A DNA stretch of 64,000 bases from Candidatus Gastranaerophilales bacterium. GTDB taxonomy: Bacteria; Cyanobacteriota; Vampirovibrionia; Gastranaerophilales; Gastranaerophilaceae. Both the position numbers and the translations under genes were made by a program. Positions 1-10,455 of this stretch are shown here, piece by piece; positions within the stretch are counted from its first letter, which is position 1; the number at the start of each line of letters is the position of its first letter. Location of the stretch: contig CALVBO010000003.1 of NCBI GenBank assembly GCA_944325835.1, positions 124,001 through 188,000 on the forward strand. Reading direction: 5' to 3'. A model generated the notes under the pieces. It worked only from the letters and a program-made list of their open reading frames with translations. It did not search any database and had not been told where the DNA came from.

Positions 1-4
1 GTAC

Positions 5-2271
<2,267 letters not shown>

Positions 2272-2273
2272 AT

Positions 2274-3743
2274 TTAAACCCTGAATTTTGACAAATTAGT
2301 AAGAACTACAGATAGAAAAATAAATGCGAAATACAGGCTTAACCAGCAGGCATATTTATTTTCAGGTGCGGTTTTGAGCAAGGTTTTTGAAAGTACAGTT
2401 TTCAAGATGCTAATAAAAACCGCGATTATGCAGACTATAATGAACGCTTGCAAAATCCACCTTGTACGGAAATTATTCATCAGCGTAAAATGGTATATTG
2501 TAATATCTATTTGTCTTAGTGCGATGAAGTTTAAAATTAACTCTATCTGTAAAAATATTTTGTAGAAAAGTTCTGAATTACGGCATTGCGCGACGACGAT
2601 ACCGGCAAAGATGAAAATTAAGCACAGATAGTTCTGTGAGTATATAAAGCATTCCTGATTTCCGTAAAAGAAGAGAAGGACGGTATTTATAAGAATTATT
2701 AGCGCGATAGTTGCCAGCAGTCCGGAATTTTGAGGGCGTTTTTTGAATAAAATTACCAGCGGAGCCAGATATAAGCTTACACCTGCAAGAATGTTTTGCC
2801 AGCAGAATTCGCAGTTTACATAAAAATTTGGCATTGTTTTGATAATTTTTTCATCCGGAATCAGATAAAAATCCGGAGCCAGAATTGGTGCTGTAAACAT
2901 TTGTATAAAAGTTGTGTTTACTTTTGCAAGGTTAAATCCAAAGTCCAGATATTTAATTTCACTGTGCGTTGCCGGATTTTTTATCAGGTTACACAAAAAA
3001 TCAAGCAGGGAAGGAGCATGGAAAAAAGCCGCTTCTTGAATAAAAGTGAACAACAGCAATAAAACACAAAAAGAAAATATTGTTTTCACTAAACCTGCAA
3101 TGAAAAGCCTTGGCTTATTAGTATAGATACCACGTAGAAGCCAGCATATTATTATCAAAAAATTGATTACATTGGCAAGAATTATTCCGGTGCTTATCAT
3201 CCCTAAAACCGCAAGTGTAAGAATGTTTTTATAGTTAAGGTTTCCTTTGTTTTTGATATTTAGTGCGTAATATAGCAGTAGTAATTGCGAAAACGCAGAG
3301 AAAATATATGTTTCCGGAATGGAAGTAAAAATAAGCGTTGAAAAGCTCAATCCGTAAAGAGAGGCAAAAATGACTGATATATTTCTGTTATGCGTAAGTA
3401 GTTTTAGGATTGAAAATATCAGGCAAACATTTGCGCTTGCAATTAAAGATTGCAACAGAACGACCGTTCGGCTCATGTCGTGAAAAAGGCTGTCGATGAG
3501 TGAAACTAAAGGCTGCAAAAGTAAAAGCATAAGCGGATGTACGCTAATCCTGTAGTGGTTCGTAACAGGTTCTGTCAAATCTCTGAACACCCGTGCGGTA
3601 TCGCTGCCGAAAAAAGTATTATTATCCGTAACAATGAAAGTATTATTGTAACTCAACCATAGTCCGGCGGTAATATATAAAAATGTAAAGAAAAAGAATA
3701 ATATAAGTGTGAAATGTTTATCTAAAAATTTTTTAACGGCCAT
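2274..3743 (-). CDS. Polytopic membrane protein, GT-C glycosyltransferase-like
   Basis: 489 aa with roughly ten to eleven hydrophobic segments. After the first membrane segment comes a loop with FFGSDTARVFRDLTEP and RISVHPL, the acidic first extracytoplasmic loop pattern seen in GT-C enzymes that use polyprenyl-phosphate sugars (PMT/ArnT/arabinosyltransferase type). I do not recognise the exact family. It lies 10 nt after the EndoQ-UvrD gene and 2 nt before the UbiA-like gene, and GAGGAT precedes its ATG. Pairing with a lipid-phosphoribose enzyme suggests transfer of a pentose to a cell-surface glycan, but this is inference. Confidence 0.55.
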   Translation of the reverse strand: MAVKKFLDKHFTLILFFFFTFLYITAGLWLSYNNTFIVTDNNTFFGSDTARVFRDLTEPVTNHYRISVHPLMLLLLQPLVSLIDSLFHDMSRTVVLLQSLIASANVCLIFSILKLLTHNRNISVIFASLYGLSFSTLIFTSIPETYIFSAFSQLLLLYYALNIKNKGNLNYKNILTLAVLGMISTGIILANVINFLIIICWLLRGIYTNKPRLFIAGLVKTIFSFCVLLLLFTFIQEAAFFHAPSLLDFLCNLIKNPATHSEIKYLDFGFNLAKVNTTFIQMFTAPILAPDFYLIPDEKIIKTMPNFYVNCEFCWQNILAGVSLYLAPLVILFKKRPQNSGLLATIALIILINTVLLFFYGNQECFIYSQNYLCLIFIFAGIVVAQCRNSELFYKIFLQIELILNFIALRQIDITIYHFTLMNNFRTRWILQAFIIVCIIAVFISILKTVLSKTLLKTAPENKYACWLSLYFAFIFLSVVLTNLSKFRV

Positions 3744-3753
3744 ATTATCCTCA

Positions 3754-6663
3754 TTAGAATAGCGTTAGTTGCAGCGAGTTGTCTTTTTCTTTGAAAACTT
3801 TTTCAAATTTAGTCAAATTCAAAAGATCGTTTTCGATTTTTTCTAAGAAAGGTGAAATCGACAGTTCGCGAATCATGCCCTGCCATTTGCGCTTTTGAGC
3901 GCGCGTAAGGAAAAGACGTTCTTCGGCTCTGGTCATACCGACATAAAGCAGCCGGCGTTCTTCTTCAATTTCGTTCTGCTCTTTTGCACGGTAAAGCGGT
4001 AAAATTCCGTCCTCAAGCCCTGTGATAAACACGCATTTGAATTCCAGCCCCTTTGATAAATGGAGCGTCATAAGCGTAATTCTGTCTGCGCGATTGTCGA
4101 GTGTGTCAGCTTCATTTGCCATAGAAACTTCATGGATAAAATCATCTTTTCCCCTGTAAGTTTGTGCAAGATTAATGAGGAAATTCCAGATGTTATCTTC
4201 AATTTTGTCCGCGAAATCCTCTTTTAAACGGGAAAGCTGCACATCAACATCTTCTTCCGCCCTCAGGCATGAAAGGAGTTTATGTACGGTTTTTTTCTCG
4301 CACAAAGGCTCATTTGAAACCGCAACAAAAGGCATACCTGTTCTCTGTAAGGCTTCAATGAGCGGCGGAAGCTGGGAGGAGGTTCTATATAGAATTGCAA
4401 AATCTGAGAAGGAATATTCGCACTCCTGTCCTGTCGAACGGTCGGAATCTATTGAAAACAGACTGTGCCCGCCGATAAGTTTTTCGATTGTACTTGCAAC
4501 GAATTCCGCTTCTGCTTTGTCGGTCGGTGCTGTGTGGATTGTGATTTTATCGTGTGGCTTGTCATACATTGAAACAATATTGAACTCCTGAATCATCTGG
4601 TTAGATGCATTTACAATGTTTCCTGTTGAACGGTAATTATTTTTCAAGTTTACGGCCTTTGCCTCCGGATAGTCCTGCGTAAAATTCTTGAAGAATTTGG
4701 AATCCCCGCCGCGAAATCCGTAAATTGCCTGATTAGGATCGCCGATTACACAAATTCTCCCGTCAGTCGGAACCAGCAGGCGGATTAATTTGTACTGGTT
4801 TTCGTCGATATCCTGATATTCATCAACAGACACATATTGAAAACGCTCCCTGTAACAGTTTGTAATTTCCGGATTTTCCTCAAGTAATTTGACAGTAAGC
4901 GTGATAAGTTCGTCAAAGTTGAGAGTATTTTCAAGTAATTTGGGGTCGGTACAGAGTTCCTTCTCCTGCTCGCTCATAACTCTGAAATCAGGATTTAAAC
5001 CCGCTGCCTCATAATTCTCTTTCAAAATATTAAAACAGAGTGAGTGGAAGGTGTGAATAGCCAAATCTTTTGCACGTTCTCCGAGAAGTTTTGCAAGTCG
5101 GGTGCGCATTTCCTGTGCTGCGCGGCGGGTGAAAGTTATGGCAAGACAGTTCTCCGGCTTCAAATTCTTGTCCGAAATCAAATGCGCAATCCTACGGGTA
5201 AGAACGGTTGTTTTTCCTGAACCGGGGCCGGCAACTATTAAAAGCTGTTTTTCCTCACTATTCACCGCTGCAAGCTGTTCTTCATCAAGCCCTTTGGCTT
5301 TAGGCTTTTCCTGTACTTCAATTTTGGTTTCTGCCGGAGAAGGATTTTTATGCTGTGCCGGCTTCTCGGCAGCAGGTTTTTCTGTTGGAATGTTAACAAG
5401 TTTTAGATTTACATACTTTTTGTTTTCGAGTTCATCCTCTTCAAATAGTTTAATCACACCGTATTCGCCGTCATAGCCGGCATGCTTGATAACTTTCCCC
5501 TGACGCAGGCGCGAAATCCCTTCCCCGAGCAACGGCGACAATTTTGTAATATCTTCAATCGGGATTTCGCGCAGGATTGAAAGTTCTGAGCCGAGTTTTT
5601 GCGTTACCCGCTCATACTCTTTCACAACCGATTTACTCCCGACACCTACGCCCAGAATTTCCGAGATAATTTCAGGGAGCGGCACAAGACTGTAAACCTG
5701 ACCGGCTGTGGCAGGCGGTGTAAAATCACCTTTGCGGTCTGATAGTTCATTCACGCGGTAAGAAACACCGATTGTTAACGGCTTTCCGCAAACAGGACAA
5801 ATTCCGTTGAGAGCCTTTGTTTCCTCCGGCGTCAGACAAACGTTACATTTGCGGTGTCCGTCCTCGTGGTATTTTCCTTCTTCCGGAAAGAATTCAACTG
5901 TTCCGACATAGCCTTCACCGGTTTTTAAGGCATTCATAATCCCGTAATAATCGGGAGTCGTGTCAAAAACTGTTGCTTCGCGTGCAAGTTTTGCTGGGGA
6001 ATGCGCATCAGAATTTGACACAAGCCTGAACCTGTCGAGCTTTGATACGCGCCAGTTCATCTCAGGGTCAGATGACAGCCCTGTTTCTACCGCAAAAATA
6101 TGGTCTGACAAATCTTCATAGCAATCCTCAATAGAGTCAAATCCTGACTTTGACCCCAATGCAGAAAACCACGGAGTCCAGATATGGGCAGGGATTATAA
6201 ACGCGCCCTCACCTGATTCCAGAGTCGTTTCTAAAAGGCTTCTTGAATCCAACCCTAAAATTGGCCTGCCGTCAGAATTGATATTACCGATTGCACCGAG
6301 TTTCCGGCGGAAATTCTCCGCACTTTCCAAATCCGGCATAAAACATACGTGGTGAACTTTTCTTGTTCTATCCCACTTTTTGTAAATAGTTGAAATTTCG
6401 ACCGATAAAATAAATCTTACCGGCTCTTCCTCCGGAGAAAAGATAGTTTTTTCGATATCCGGCCGGAGTCTGTAGACGCCGTTTCCGGCAGGAACAAGCT
6501 TTTCCTTTATTTCACTGAACCACGCAGGATGAGTGAAATCACCTGTTGATATAACGCTTAACCCCTTTTTCTTAGCCCAGAAAGCAAGCTGTTCAAGATT
6601 GCAGTCGCGGCTTGTTGCACGCGAATACTTTGAATGGATGTGAAGATCCGAATAAAAAAACAT
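3754..6663 (-). CDS. EndoQ-like PHP nuclease fused to UvrD/PcrA helicase
   Basis: 969 aa in two parts. Residues 1 to about 410 resemble endonuclease Q, which cuts 5' of deaminated or abasic sites: PHP metal motifs DLHIHSKYS, STGDFTHP, PAHIW, ETGLSSDPEMNWR and SNSDAHSP, then a four-cysteine zinc site (CNVC near 272, CPVCG near 291). After a Pro/Lys/Glu-rich linker (about 420-455) comes a superfamily 1 helicase with Walker A AGPGSGKTT near 478, the DEYQD box near 613 and a final motif GMTRAEERLFL. The last residues, QLTLF, match the bacterial sliding-clamp binding consensus QL[SD]LF. It heads an operon with two membrane protein genes. The repair role is inferred from the two domain families. 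Confidence 0.88.
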   Translation of the reverse strand: MFFYSDLHIHSKYSRATSRDCNLEQLAFWAKKKGLSVISTGDFTHPAWFSEIKEKLVPAGNGVYRLRPDIEKTIFSPEEEPVRFILSVEISTIYKKWDRTRKVHHVCFMPDLESAENFRRKLGAIGNINSDGRPILGLDSRSLLETTLESGEGAFIIPAHIWTPWFSALGSKSGFDSIEDCYEDLSDHIFAVETGLSSDPEMNWRVSKLDRFRLVSNSDAHSPAKLAREATVFDTTPDYYGIMNALKTGEGYVGTVEFFPEEGKYHEDGHRKCNVCLTPEETKALNGICPVCGKPLTIGVSYRVNELSDRKGDFTPPATAGQVYSLVPLPEIISEILGVGVGSKSVVKEYERVTQKLGSELSILREIPIEDITKLSPLLGEGISRLRQGKVIKHAGYDGEYGVIKLFEEDELENKKYVNLKLVNIPTEKPAAEKPAQHKNPSPAETKIEVQEKPKAKGLDEEQLAAVNSEEKQLLIVAGPGSGKTTVLTRRIAHLISDKNLKPENCLAITFTRRAAQEMRTRLAKLLGERAKDLAIHTFHSLCFNILKENYEAAGLNPDFRVMSEQEKELCTDPKLLENTLNFDELITLTVKLLEENPEITNCYRERFQYVSVDEYQDIDENQYKLIRLLVPTDGRICVIGDPNQAIYGFRGGDSKFFKNFTQDYPEAKAVNLKNNYRSTGNIVNASNQMIQEFNIVSMYDKPHDKITIHTAPTDKAEAEFVASTIEKLIGGHSLFSIDSDRSTGQECEYSFSDFAILYRTSSQLPPLIEALQRTGMPFVAVSNEPLCEKKTVHKLLSCLRAEEDVDVQLSRLKEDFADKIEDNIWNFLINLAQTYRGKDDFIHEVSMANEADTLDNRADRITLMTLHLSKGLEFKCVFITGLEDGILPLYRAKEQNEIEEERRLLYVGMTRAEERLFLTRAQKRKWQGMIRELSISPFLEKIENDLLNLTKFEKVFKEKDNSLQLTLF

Positions 6664-6685
6664 ACACTTTTCCCCTTCCGGCTTT

Positions 6686-6714
6686 ATTGTATCAGGGATA
6701 AGAAAATTTTACAA
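6686..6714 (-). promoter_or_regulatory. Promoter for the EndoQ-UvrD operon
   Basis: On the minus strand TTGTAA (6709-6714) and TACAAT (6686-6691) are 17 nt apart. A GGAAGGGGA ribosome site follows before the ATG at 6663. Confidence 0.75.
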
Positions 6715-6728
6715 ACTTGATACAATCG

Positions 6729-7211
6729 CTAAACAATGTATTTTTGCAGTATAAGTTTTTTTAATGCTTTGGCGTTTACGGCATCGGGTTCGATTTGAAT
6801 AAGTTTTTCAAGGTATTCAAGTGCAGTATGATAATTCCCGAGTTTTTTCTGTGCTGCGGCCATTGCGTAAAGCGCATCTATAAATTTCGGATCGAGTTCA
6901 AGCGCTTTATTTAAATCCTCAACTGTTTTTTGCAGGTCGGGATTTTGAATATCTTTTCTGGTGAGGTTTATATATGCGCGGTTGTAGTAAGCATCGGTCA
7001 TACGCGGGTTAAGCTGAATAGCTTTTGTGTAATCCAGCAGGGCATCGTTAAATTCCCCCAATGCCTGATACGCGACGGCACGGTAGAAATAAGAGATTTC
7101 CCAATCGCGTTTAAGCTCAATGGATTGGTTAATTTTCTGAACTGCATCCTCAAACCTGCCGTTTCTTATATCAAAAATCCCGTCATCTAAAAGCGTTTTG
7201 TAGTCGGACAT
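6729..7211 (-). CDS. Tetratricopeptide repeat protein
   Basis: 160 aa with no signal peptide or membrane segment, made almost entirely of TPR helices. Repeats with the usual alanine, tyrosine and proline positions are visible, for example YFYRAVAYQALGEFNDALLD, AYYNRAYINL, and ALYAMAAAQKKLGNYHTALE, followed by IEPDAVNAKAL. About three to four repeats cover residues 5-150. Such proteins are protein-binding scaffolds. The ATG lies 1 nt after the stop of the Fic gene, so the two are probably co-translated and may act together, although nothing in the sequence shows the partner. Confidence 0.85.
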   Translation of the reverse strand: MSDYKTLLDDGIFDIRNGRFEDAVQKINQSIELKRDWEISYFYRAVAYQALGEFNDALLDYTKAIQLNPRMTDAYYNRAYINLTRKDIQNPDLQKTVEDLNKALELDPKFIDALYAMAAAQKKLGNYHTALEYLEKLIQIEPDAVNAKALKKLILQKYIV

Positions 7212-7212
7212 G

Positions 7213-8343
7213 CTAAATTTCCCCGTATGAATTAAATACTAAGTTATGATATTTTTCAAAGATAAAAGATCTATTACGTTTGTTCTCGCCAAATGGAACT
7301 AAAAGTCCCATTGTGACAAAATTTTCTATAATTTTGTTGGCGCCCTGATATGTCAGCCCTAAATAACCGGCTAACTCTTTTACGCTTATAATGGGGGTTT
7401 CATTTATCAGGTAGTCAAGCGTTCTTAAATGATTATATGGGGATTTAATGCTGGAACGAATTTCTTCAATATAATCATTTTTTAGTTTTATGATTTTGAC
7501 AATCGTTTCAATTCGTTCATTTCCCGTTGAAATTATTGATTGAATAAAGAAACGTATCCAATGTTCAAGGTTACGTGTATATCTTGCAATGGTTAATGCT
7601 TCATAATATTGTCCTTTATTTTTTTTCCAGTAATCAGAAAGACATAATACAGGTAAATCCAGCAGACCGCTGTCACGTAATTGCAAAGAAATTAACAGCC
7701 GGCCGGTGCGTCCGTTGCCGTCAACAAACGGGTGGATTGTTTCAAATTGAAAATGATATATTGCTATTTTAATTAATTTAGGAATAAAATAACTGTCATT
7801 AAGCCAAAAATCATTCAGATCCTTCATTAATTTTTTGACCATTTCAGGAGGTGCAGGAATGAAGGAGGCGCTAAGAATATTTGTTCCGCCCACAAAGTTT
7901 TGAAAATTCCTTACTTTGCCGGTGTAATGATTGATTGAAGTAACTTTTTTGAACAGATCTTTATTTATTTTTTCTATGGTTTTTGTACAATATAACTCCG
8001 CTCCGGTGAGTTCCTTATTATTAAAATAATAATGTGTTGTATCGTATAAATTCCAGACTTTTTGAACATCTTCATTATCCCTTTTTGTATGCTGAAACAG
8101 GTCTTTTATTTCGGCATGAGTGCCTTCAATTTCGCTGGAACATAGAGCTTCAAGATGCACATACATGTTTGCAAGGATATTATTAAAATCCATAAATTGG
8201 CATATTGTATTCAATTCACTGAGTACACTTGCGCCCTGTTCCAGTAACATAAAAATCCGGTTGTCATTAAAGGTGTAATTGTGGTTAATTAAATCCGGAA
8301 TGTAAGCAGTATATTGATTTTCATAAGAATTATTTTTTGTCAT
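7213..8343 (-). CDS. Fic family protein (adenylyltransferase type)
   Basis: Fic-domain enzyme, normally transferring AMP to hydroxyl side chains of target proteins. The full active-site motif HPFVDGNGRTGR is present near the middle, so the catalytic histidine is intact. Near residue 70 the helix SSEIEGTH matches the self-inhibitory (S/T)xxxE(G/N) motif, placed N-terminal of the Fic core as in class II Fic proteins. The C-terminal 80 residues look like a winged helix (ISVKELAGYLGLTYQGANKII). An ATG at 8373 would add 10 residues but lies inside the -10 box of the promoter and has no ribosome site; the ATG at 8343 has AAGAGA 9 nt upstream. A TPR gene follows directly. Confidence 0.88.
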   Translation of the reverse strand: MTKNNSYENQYTAYIPDLINHNYTFNDNRIFMLLEQGASVLSELNTICQFMDFNNILANMYVHLEALCSSEIEGTHAEIKDLFQHTKRDNEDVQKVWNLYDTTHYYFNNKELTGAELYCTKTIEKINKDLFKKVTSINHYTGKVRNFQNFVGGTNILSASFIPAPPEMVKKLMKDLNDFWLNDSYFIPKLIKIAIYHFQFETIHPFVDGNGRTGRLLISLQLRDSGLLDLPVLCLSDYWKKNKGQYYEALTIARYTRNLEHWIRFFIQSIISTGNERIETIVKIIKLKNDYIEEIRSSIKSPYNHLRTLDYLINETPIISVKELAGYLGLTYQGANKIIENFVTMGLLVPFGENKRNRSFIFEKYHNLVFNSYGEI

Positions 8344-8363
8344 TTTTTGTAATCTCTTGTTGT

Positions 8364-8391
8364 ATAATATCATAAATTAGCAAATTTGCAA
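8364..8391 (-). promoter_or_regulatory. Promoter for the fic-TPR operon
   Basis: Minus-strand TTGCAA (8386-8391) and TATTAT (8364-8369) are spaced by 16 nt. The -10 box overlaps the upstream candidate ATG, which argues for translation from 8343. Confidence 0.6.
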
Positions 8392-8483
8392 GTCCTTCAG
8401 TATATTTATTTAACACATATTGTATATTAGTTTAATAAAATAAGGTGTTAATTCGTAAAACATGCATAAATAAAAATAAAGAG

Positions 8484-8512
8484 TTGACTGGTTTTAAATT
8501 TTATGCTAAAAT
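8484..8512 (+). promoter_or_regulatory. Promoter of the structured-leader gene
   Basis: TTGACT (8484-8489), 17 nt, then TAAAAT (8507-8512) preceded by an extended TGc. Transcription should start near 8519. Confidence 0.75.
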
Positions 8513-8518
8513 CGTAAT

Positions 8519-8706
8519 ATAAAGTTGAAAGAGAGCATGCGCTCAGGCAACTTTTACGAGAAGAAAAATCTTCAGACACGGGGCAGATTTTGGTAAAAAG
8601 TTTGTTATGTTGATGAATGATAATGTGTAGTAGTAACCCGCCGGCGGTCGGTTCGGCACACTGGAAATGTGTAAAAGGTACAAATGTCTTGAAAGGAGAC
8701 ACCACC
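8519..8706 (+). ncRNA. Structured 5' leader or small RNA
   Basis: About 190 nt between a strong promoter and the next ribosome site. Several stems can be drawn: AAAGTTG paired with CAACTTT enclosing GAGC-atgc-GCTC (8520s-8550s), GAAGA-aaaa-TCTTC near 8562-8576, a GC-rich CCGCCGGCGG palindrome near 8640, and ACAC/GTGT shortly before the ribosome site. I do not recognise it as 6S RNA, tmRNA, RNase P RNA or a known riboswitch. It may regulate the small downstream gene or act alone. Confidence 0.4.
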
Positions 8707-8862
8707 ATGAGGAAAGTTTGTTTTACCAGAGTGGAGGCAGATGGAAAAGAGTACATCTACATAAATTACCGGAGAATTAGAGGTATGATTATCTTTAACA
8801 AAAACGGTAAATGTTGTAAGTATGAACTAAAAAAACGTGCCACAAATAATGATAATTCGTAA
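8707..8862 (+). CDS. Small basic protein of unknown function
   Basis: 51 aa, beginning MRKVCFTRVEADGKEYIYIN and ending in a lysine-rich stretch; three cysteines, no signal peptide. The ATG has a strong AAAGGAG site 9 nt upstream, and the gene sits between a good promoter and a terminator hairpin, so it looks like a real single-gene transcript. An in-frame ATG at 8617 has no ribosome site. I do not recognise the family; the strand and spacing are the main support. Confidence 0.55.
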   Translation: MRKVCFTRVEADGKEYIYINYRRIRGMIIFNKNGKCCKYELKKRATNNDNS

Positions 8863-8881
8863 CACGTATAAATTCCATTTG

Positions 8882-8903
8882 TAGAGGGGCTTCGGCTCCT
8901 CTA
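8882..8903 (+). terminator. UUCG-capped hairpin terminator
   Basis: A 9-bp stem (TAGAGGGGC / GCTCCTCTA, one G-T pair) closes a TTCG tetraloop 19 nt after the small gene. The following T tract is weak, so termination strength is uncertain. Confidence 0.55.
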
Positions 8904-8943
8904 TCCCCTATATTAAAACACAAGATTTAACTTTTGACAAGTA

Positions 8944-9675
8944 TTATATTTCCATAAATTTTACGTCGTCGCTTACTTTGAAGTCTGCCGTAACGCTTGC
9001 TTTAATATCGTCTATGGTAAAAAGCGGGTTCACTTCTGTTAATAAAAGTCCGTCAGGTGTAACCTTGAATACGCAGCGTTCCGTGATAATCAAGTCTACT
9101 TCACGGTAAGCCGTAAGCGGAAGATCGCATTTTTTGACGATTTTAATCGCGCCCTTTGAAGTGTGCTCCATTGCAACGATTACTTTTTTCGCGCCCACCA
9201 CAAGATCCATTGAGCCGCCCATTCCCGGAACCATTTTCCCCGGAATAAGCCAGCTTGCAAGGCTTCCTTCTTCATCAACCTGCAATGCGCCTAAAACCGT
9301 TGCGTCAATATGCCCCCCGCGCATCATTGTAAACGCCATTTGTGAATCATAAAAACAAGCGCCTTTTTTCGGTTCGACATATCCGCCGCCGGCATTGATA
9401 ATCCGCGGGTCAATTTTATCACCGCTCTGGCTCTTGCCAACGCCCAGAAGGCCGTTTTCTGACTGGAAAATAACATGTTTTTCTTCCGGAACATAATCCG
9501 CAACAGCTGTCGGCAAGCCGATTCCTAAAGTTACGACATCACCTTCTTTAAACTCTTTTGCCGCGCGTCTGGCGATAATTTCTCTTATCTGCTCTTTTGT
9601 CAGTGCAAAATCGGCTGAGCGTTGATACTGTTGTTCGATTTTTTCCTGTAAAGCCTGATTGATTGTTAAGTTCAT
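8944..9675 (-). CDS. 3-oxoacid/acetate CoA-transferase subunit B
   Basis: Beta subunit of a two-subunit class I CoA-transferase that moves CoA between acetoacetate or butyrate and another acyl-CoA. The SENG motif holding the catalytic glutamate is in QSENGLLGVG near residue 92, and LGIGLPTAV precedes it. At 243 aa it is about 25 residues longer than many homologues at the N-terminus (up to QRSADFALTKEQIRE). Its ATG overlaps the TGA of the A-subunit gene (ATGA), so translation is coupled. The exact acyl substrate cannot be told from sequence alone. Confidence 0.9.
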   Translation of the reverse strand: MNLTINQALQEKIEQQYQRSADFALTKEQIREIIARRAAKEFKEGDVVTLGIGLPTAVADYVPEEKHVIFQSENGLLGVGKSQSGDKIDPRIINAGGGYVEPKKGACFYDSQMAFTMMRGGHIDATVLGALQVDEEGSLASWLIPGKMVPGMGGSMDLVVGAKKVIVAMEHTSKGAIKIVKKCDLPLTAYREVDLIITERCVFKVTPDGLLLTEVNPLFTIDDIKASVTADFKVSDDVKFMEI

Positions 9676-10328
9676 TCGTTTTCTCCGCTGCTTACAACAA
9701 TGTAATCAATAAATAATCCCGGGATTACGACTTCATTCGGGTCAAGGCAGTCGACGAATTCTTCCGCCTGAACGATAACTGTATCTGCGGCAGTTGCCAT
9801 AACAGTGTTGAGGTTGCGCGTTGTTCCGTAGAACGCAACGTTGCCGTATTGGTCGACTTTGGAGCCGTAAATCAAGGCAAAATCCGCGCCGATAGGACGT
9901 TCAAATATAAATTTTTTACCGTCTATCGTCATTGTTTCTTTATTTTCTTCAAGAATTGTGCCGACACCTGTAGGCGTCAAAACCCCGCCGAGTCCCGTTC
10001 CTTTTGCGCGAATACGTTCAATCAAAGTTCCCATAGGAACAAGTTCGACATCCAGTTCGCCGGAGTGCATCTGACGTCCTGTTTCCGGATTGGTGCCAAT
10101 GTGAGAGGTTATAATCTTTTTGATTTGTTTATTGACGATTAATTTGCCTTTATCCACCGACGGAATTGACGTGTCATTAGATATCATTGTTAATTTCTGA
10201 ACATTTTGTTCAACAAGTTCGTCAATCAATTTGTCCGGAGCGCCGCAGCTTAAAAATCCGCCAACCATTATCGTTGCGCCGTCTTTTATCTGGCTTATTG
10301 CTTCTTTCGCTGAAACTATCTTTTTCAT
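9672..10328 (-). CDS. 3-oxoacid/acetate CoA-transferase subunit A
   Basis: Alpha subunit of 218 aa, typical length. The glycine-rich N-terminal segment GATIMVGGFLSCGAP near residues 17-31 and GLGGVLTPTGVGT near residue 112 are characteristic of AtoD/ScoA/CtfA proteins. It is first in a two-gene operon with the B subunit and has its own promoter just upstream. In a fermenting gut bacterium the likely role is acetate, acetoacetate or butyrate exchange; that is inference. Confidence 0.9.
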   Translation of the reverse strand: MKKIVSAKEAISQIKDGATIMVGGFLSCGAPDKLIDELVEQNVQKLTMISNDTSIPSVDKGKLIVNKQIKKIITSHIGTNPETGRQMHSGELDVELVPMGTLIERIRAKGTGLGGVLTPTGVGTILEENKETMTIDGKKFIFERPIGADFALIYGSKVDQYGNVAFYGTTRNLNTVMATAADTVIVQAEEFVDCLDPNEVVIPGLFIDYIVVSSGENE

Positions 10329-10355
10329 ATACCCCTAATATTTTTTGATGTCATT

Positions 10356-10384
10356 ATTCTAGTACAAAAAATATATTTTGTAAA
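10356..10384 (-). promoter_or_regulatory. Promoter for the CoA-transferase operon
   Basis: Minus-strand TTTACA (10379-10384), 17 nt, TAGAAT (10356-10361), about 28 nt before the A-subunit ATG. Confidence 0.65.
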
Positions 10385-10424
10385 ATGATTAACGTTCGGG
10401 CAGCAAAAAATTTGCGCATTAAAA

Positions 10425-10450
10425 TTAAAAGGGGAAGTTTCCCCTTTTAA
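10425..10450 (-). terminator. Terminator after the AsmA-like gene
   Basis: A perfect 12-bp inverted repeat with AAAAGGGGAA and TTCCCCTTTT arms and flanking A/T tracts. It lies 6 nt past the stop of the minus-strand AsmA-like gene and could work in both directions. Confidence 0.8.
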
Positions 10451-10455
10451 AATTT

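Noticed and set aside
8600-8730. RNase P RNA-like words (GATGAATGAT and GAGGAAAGT)
   Set aside because: They occur in the wrong order and the conserved P4 helix and other core elements cannot be built, so this is chance similarity.
8448-8756. Minus-strand frame of 102 codons across the structured leader
   Set aside because: It runs against a strong plus-strand promoter and leader, has no ribosome site, and its translation shows no protein-like pattern.
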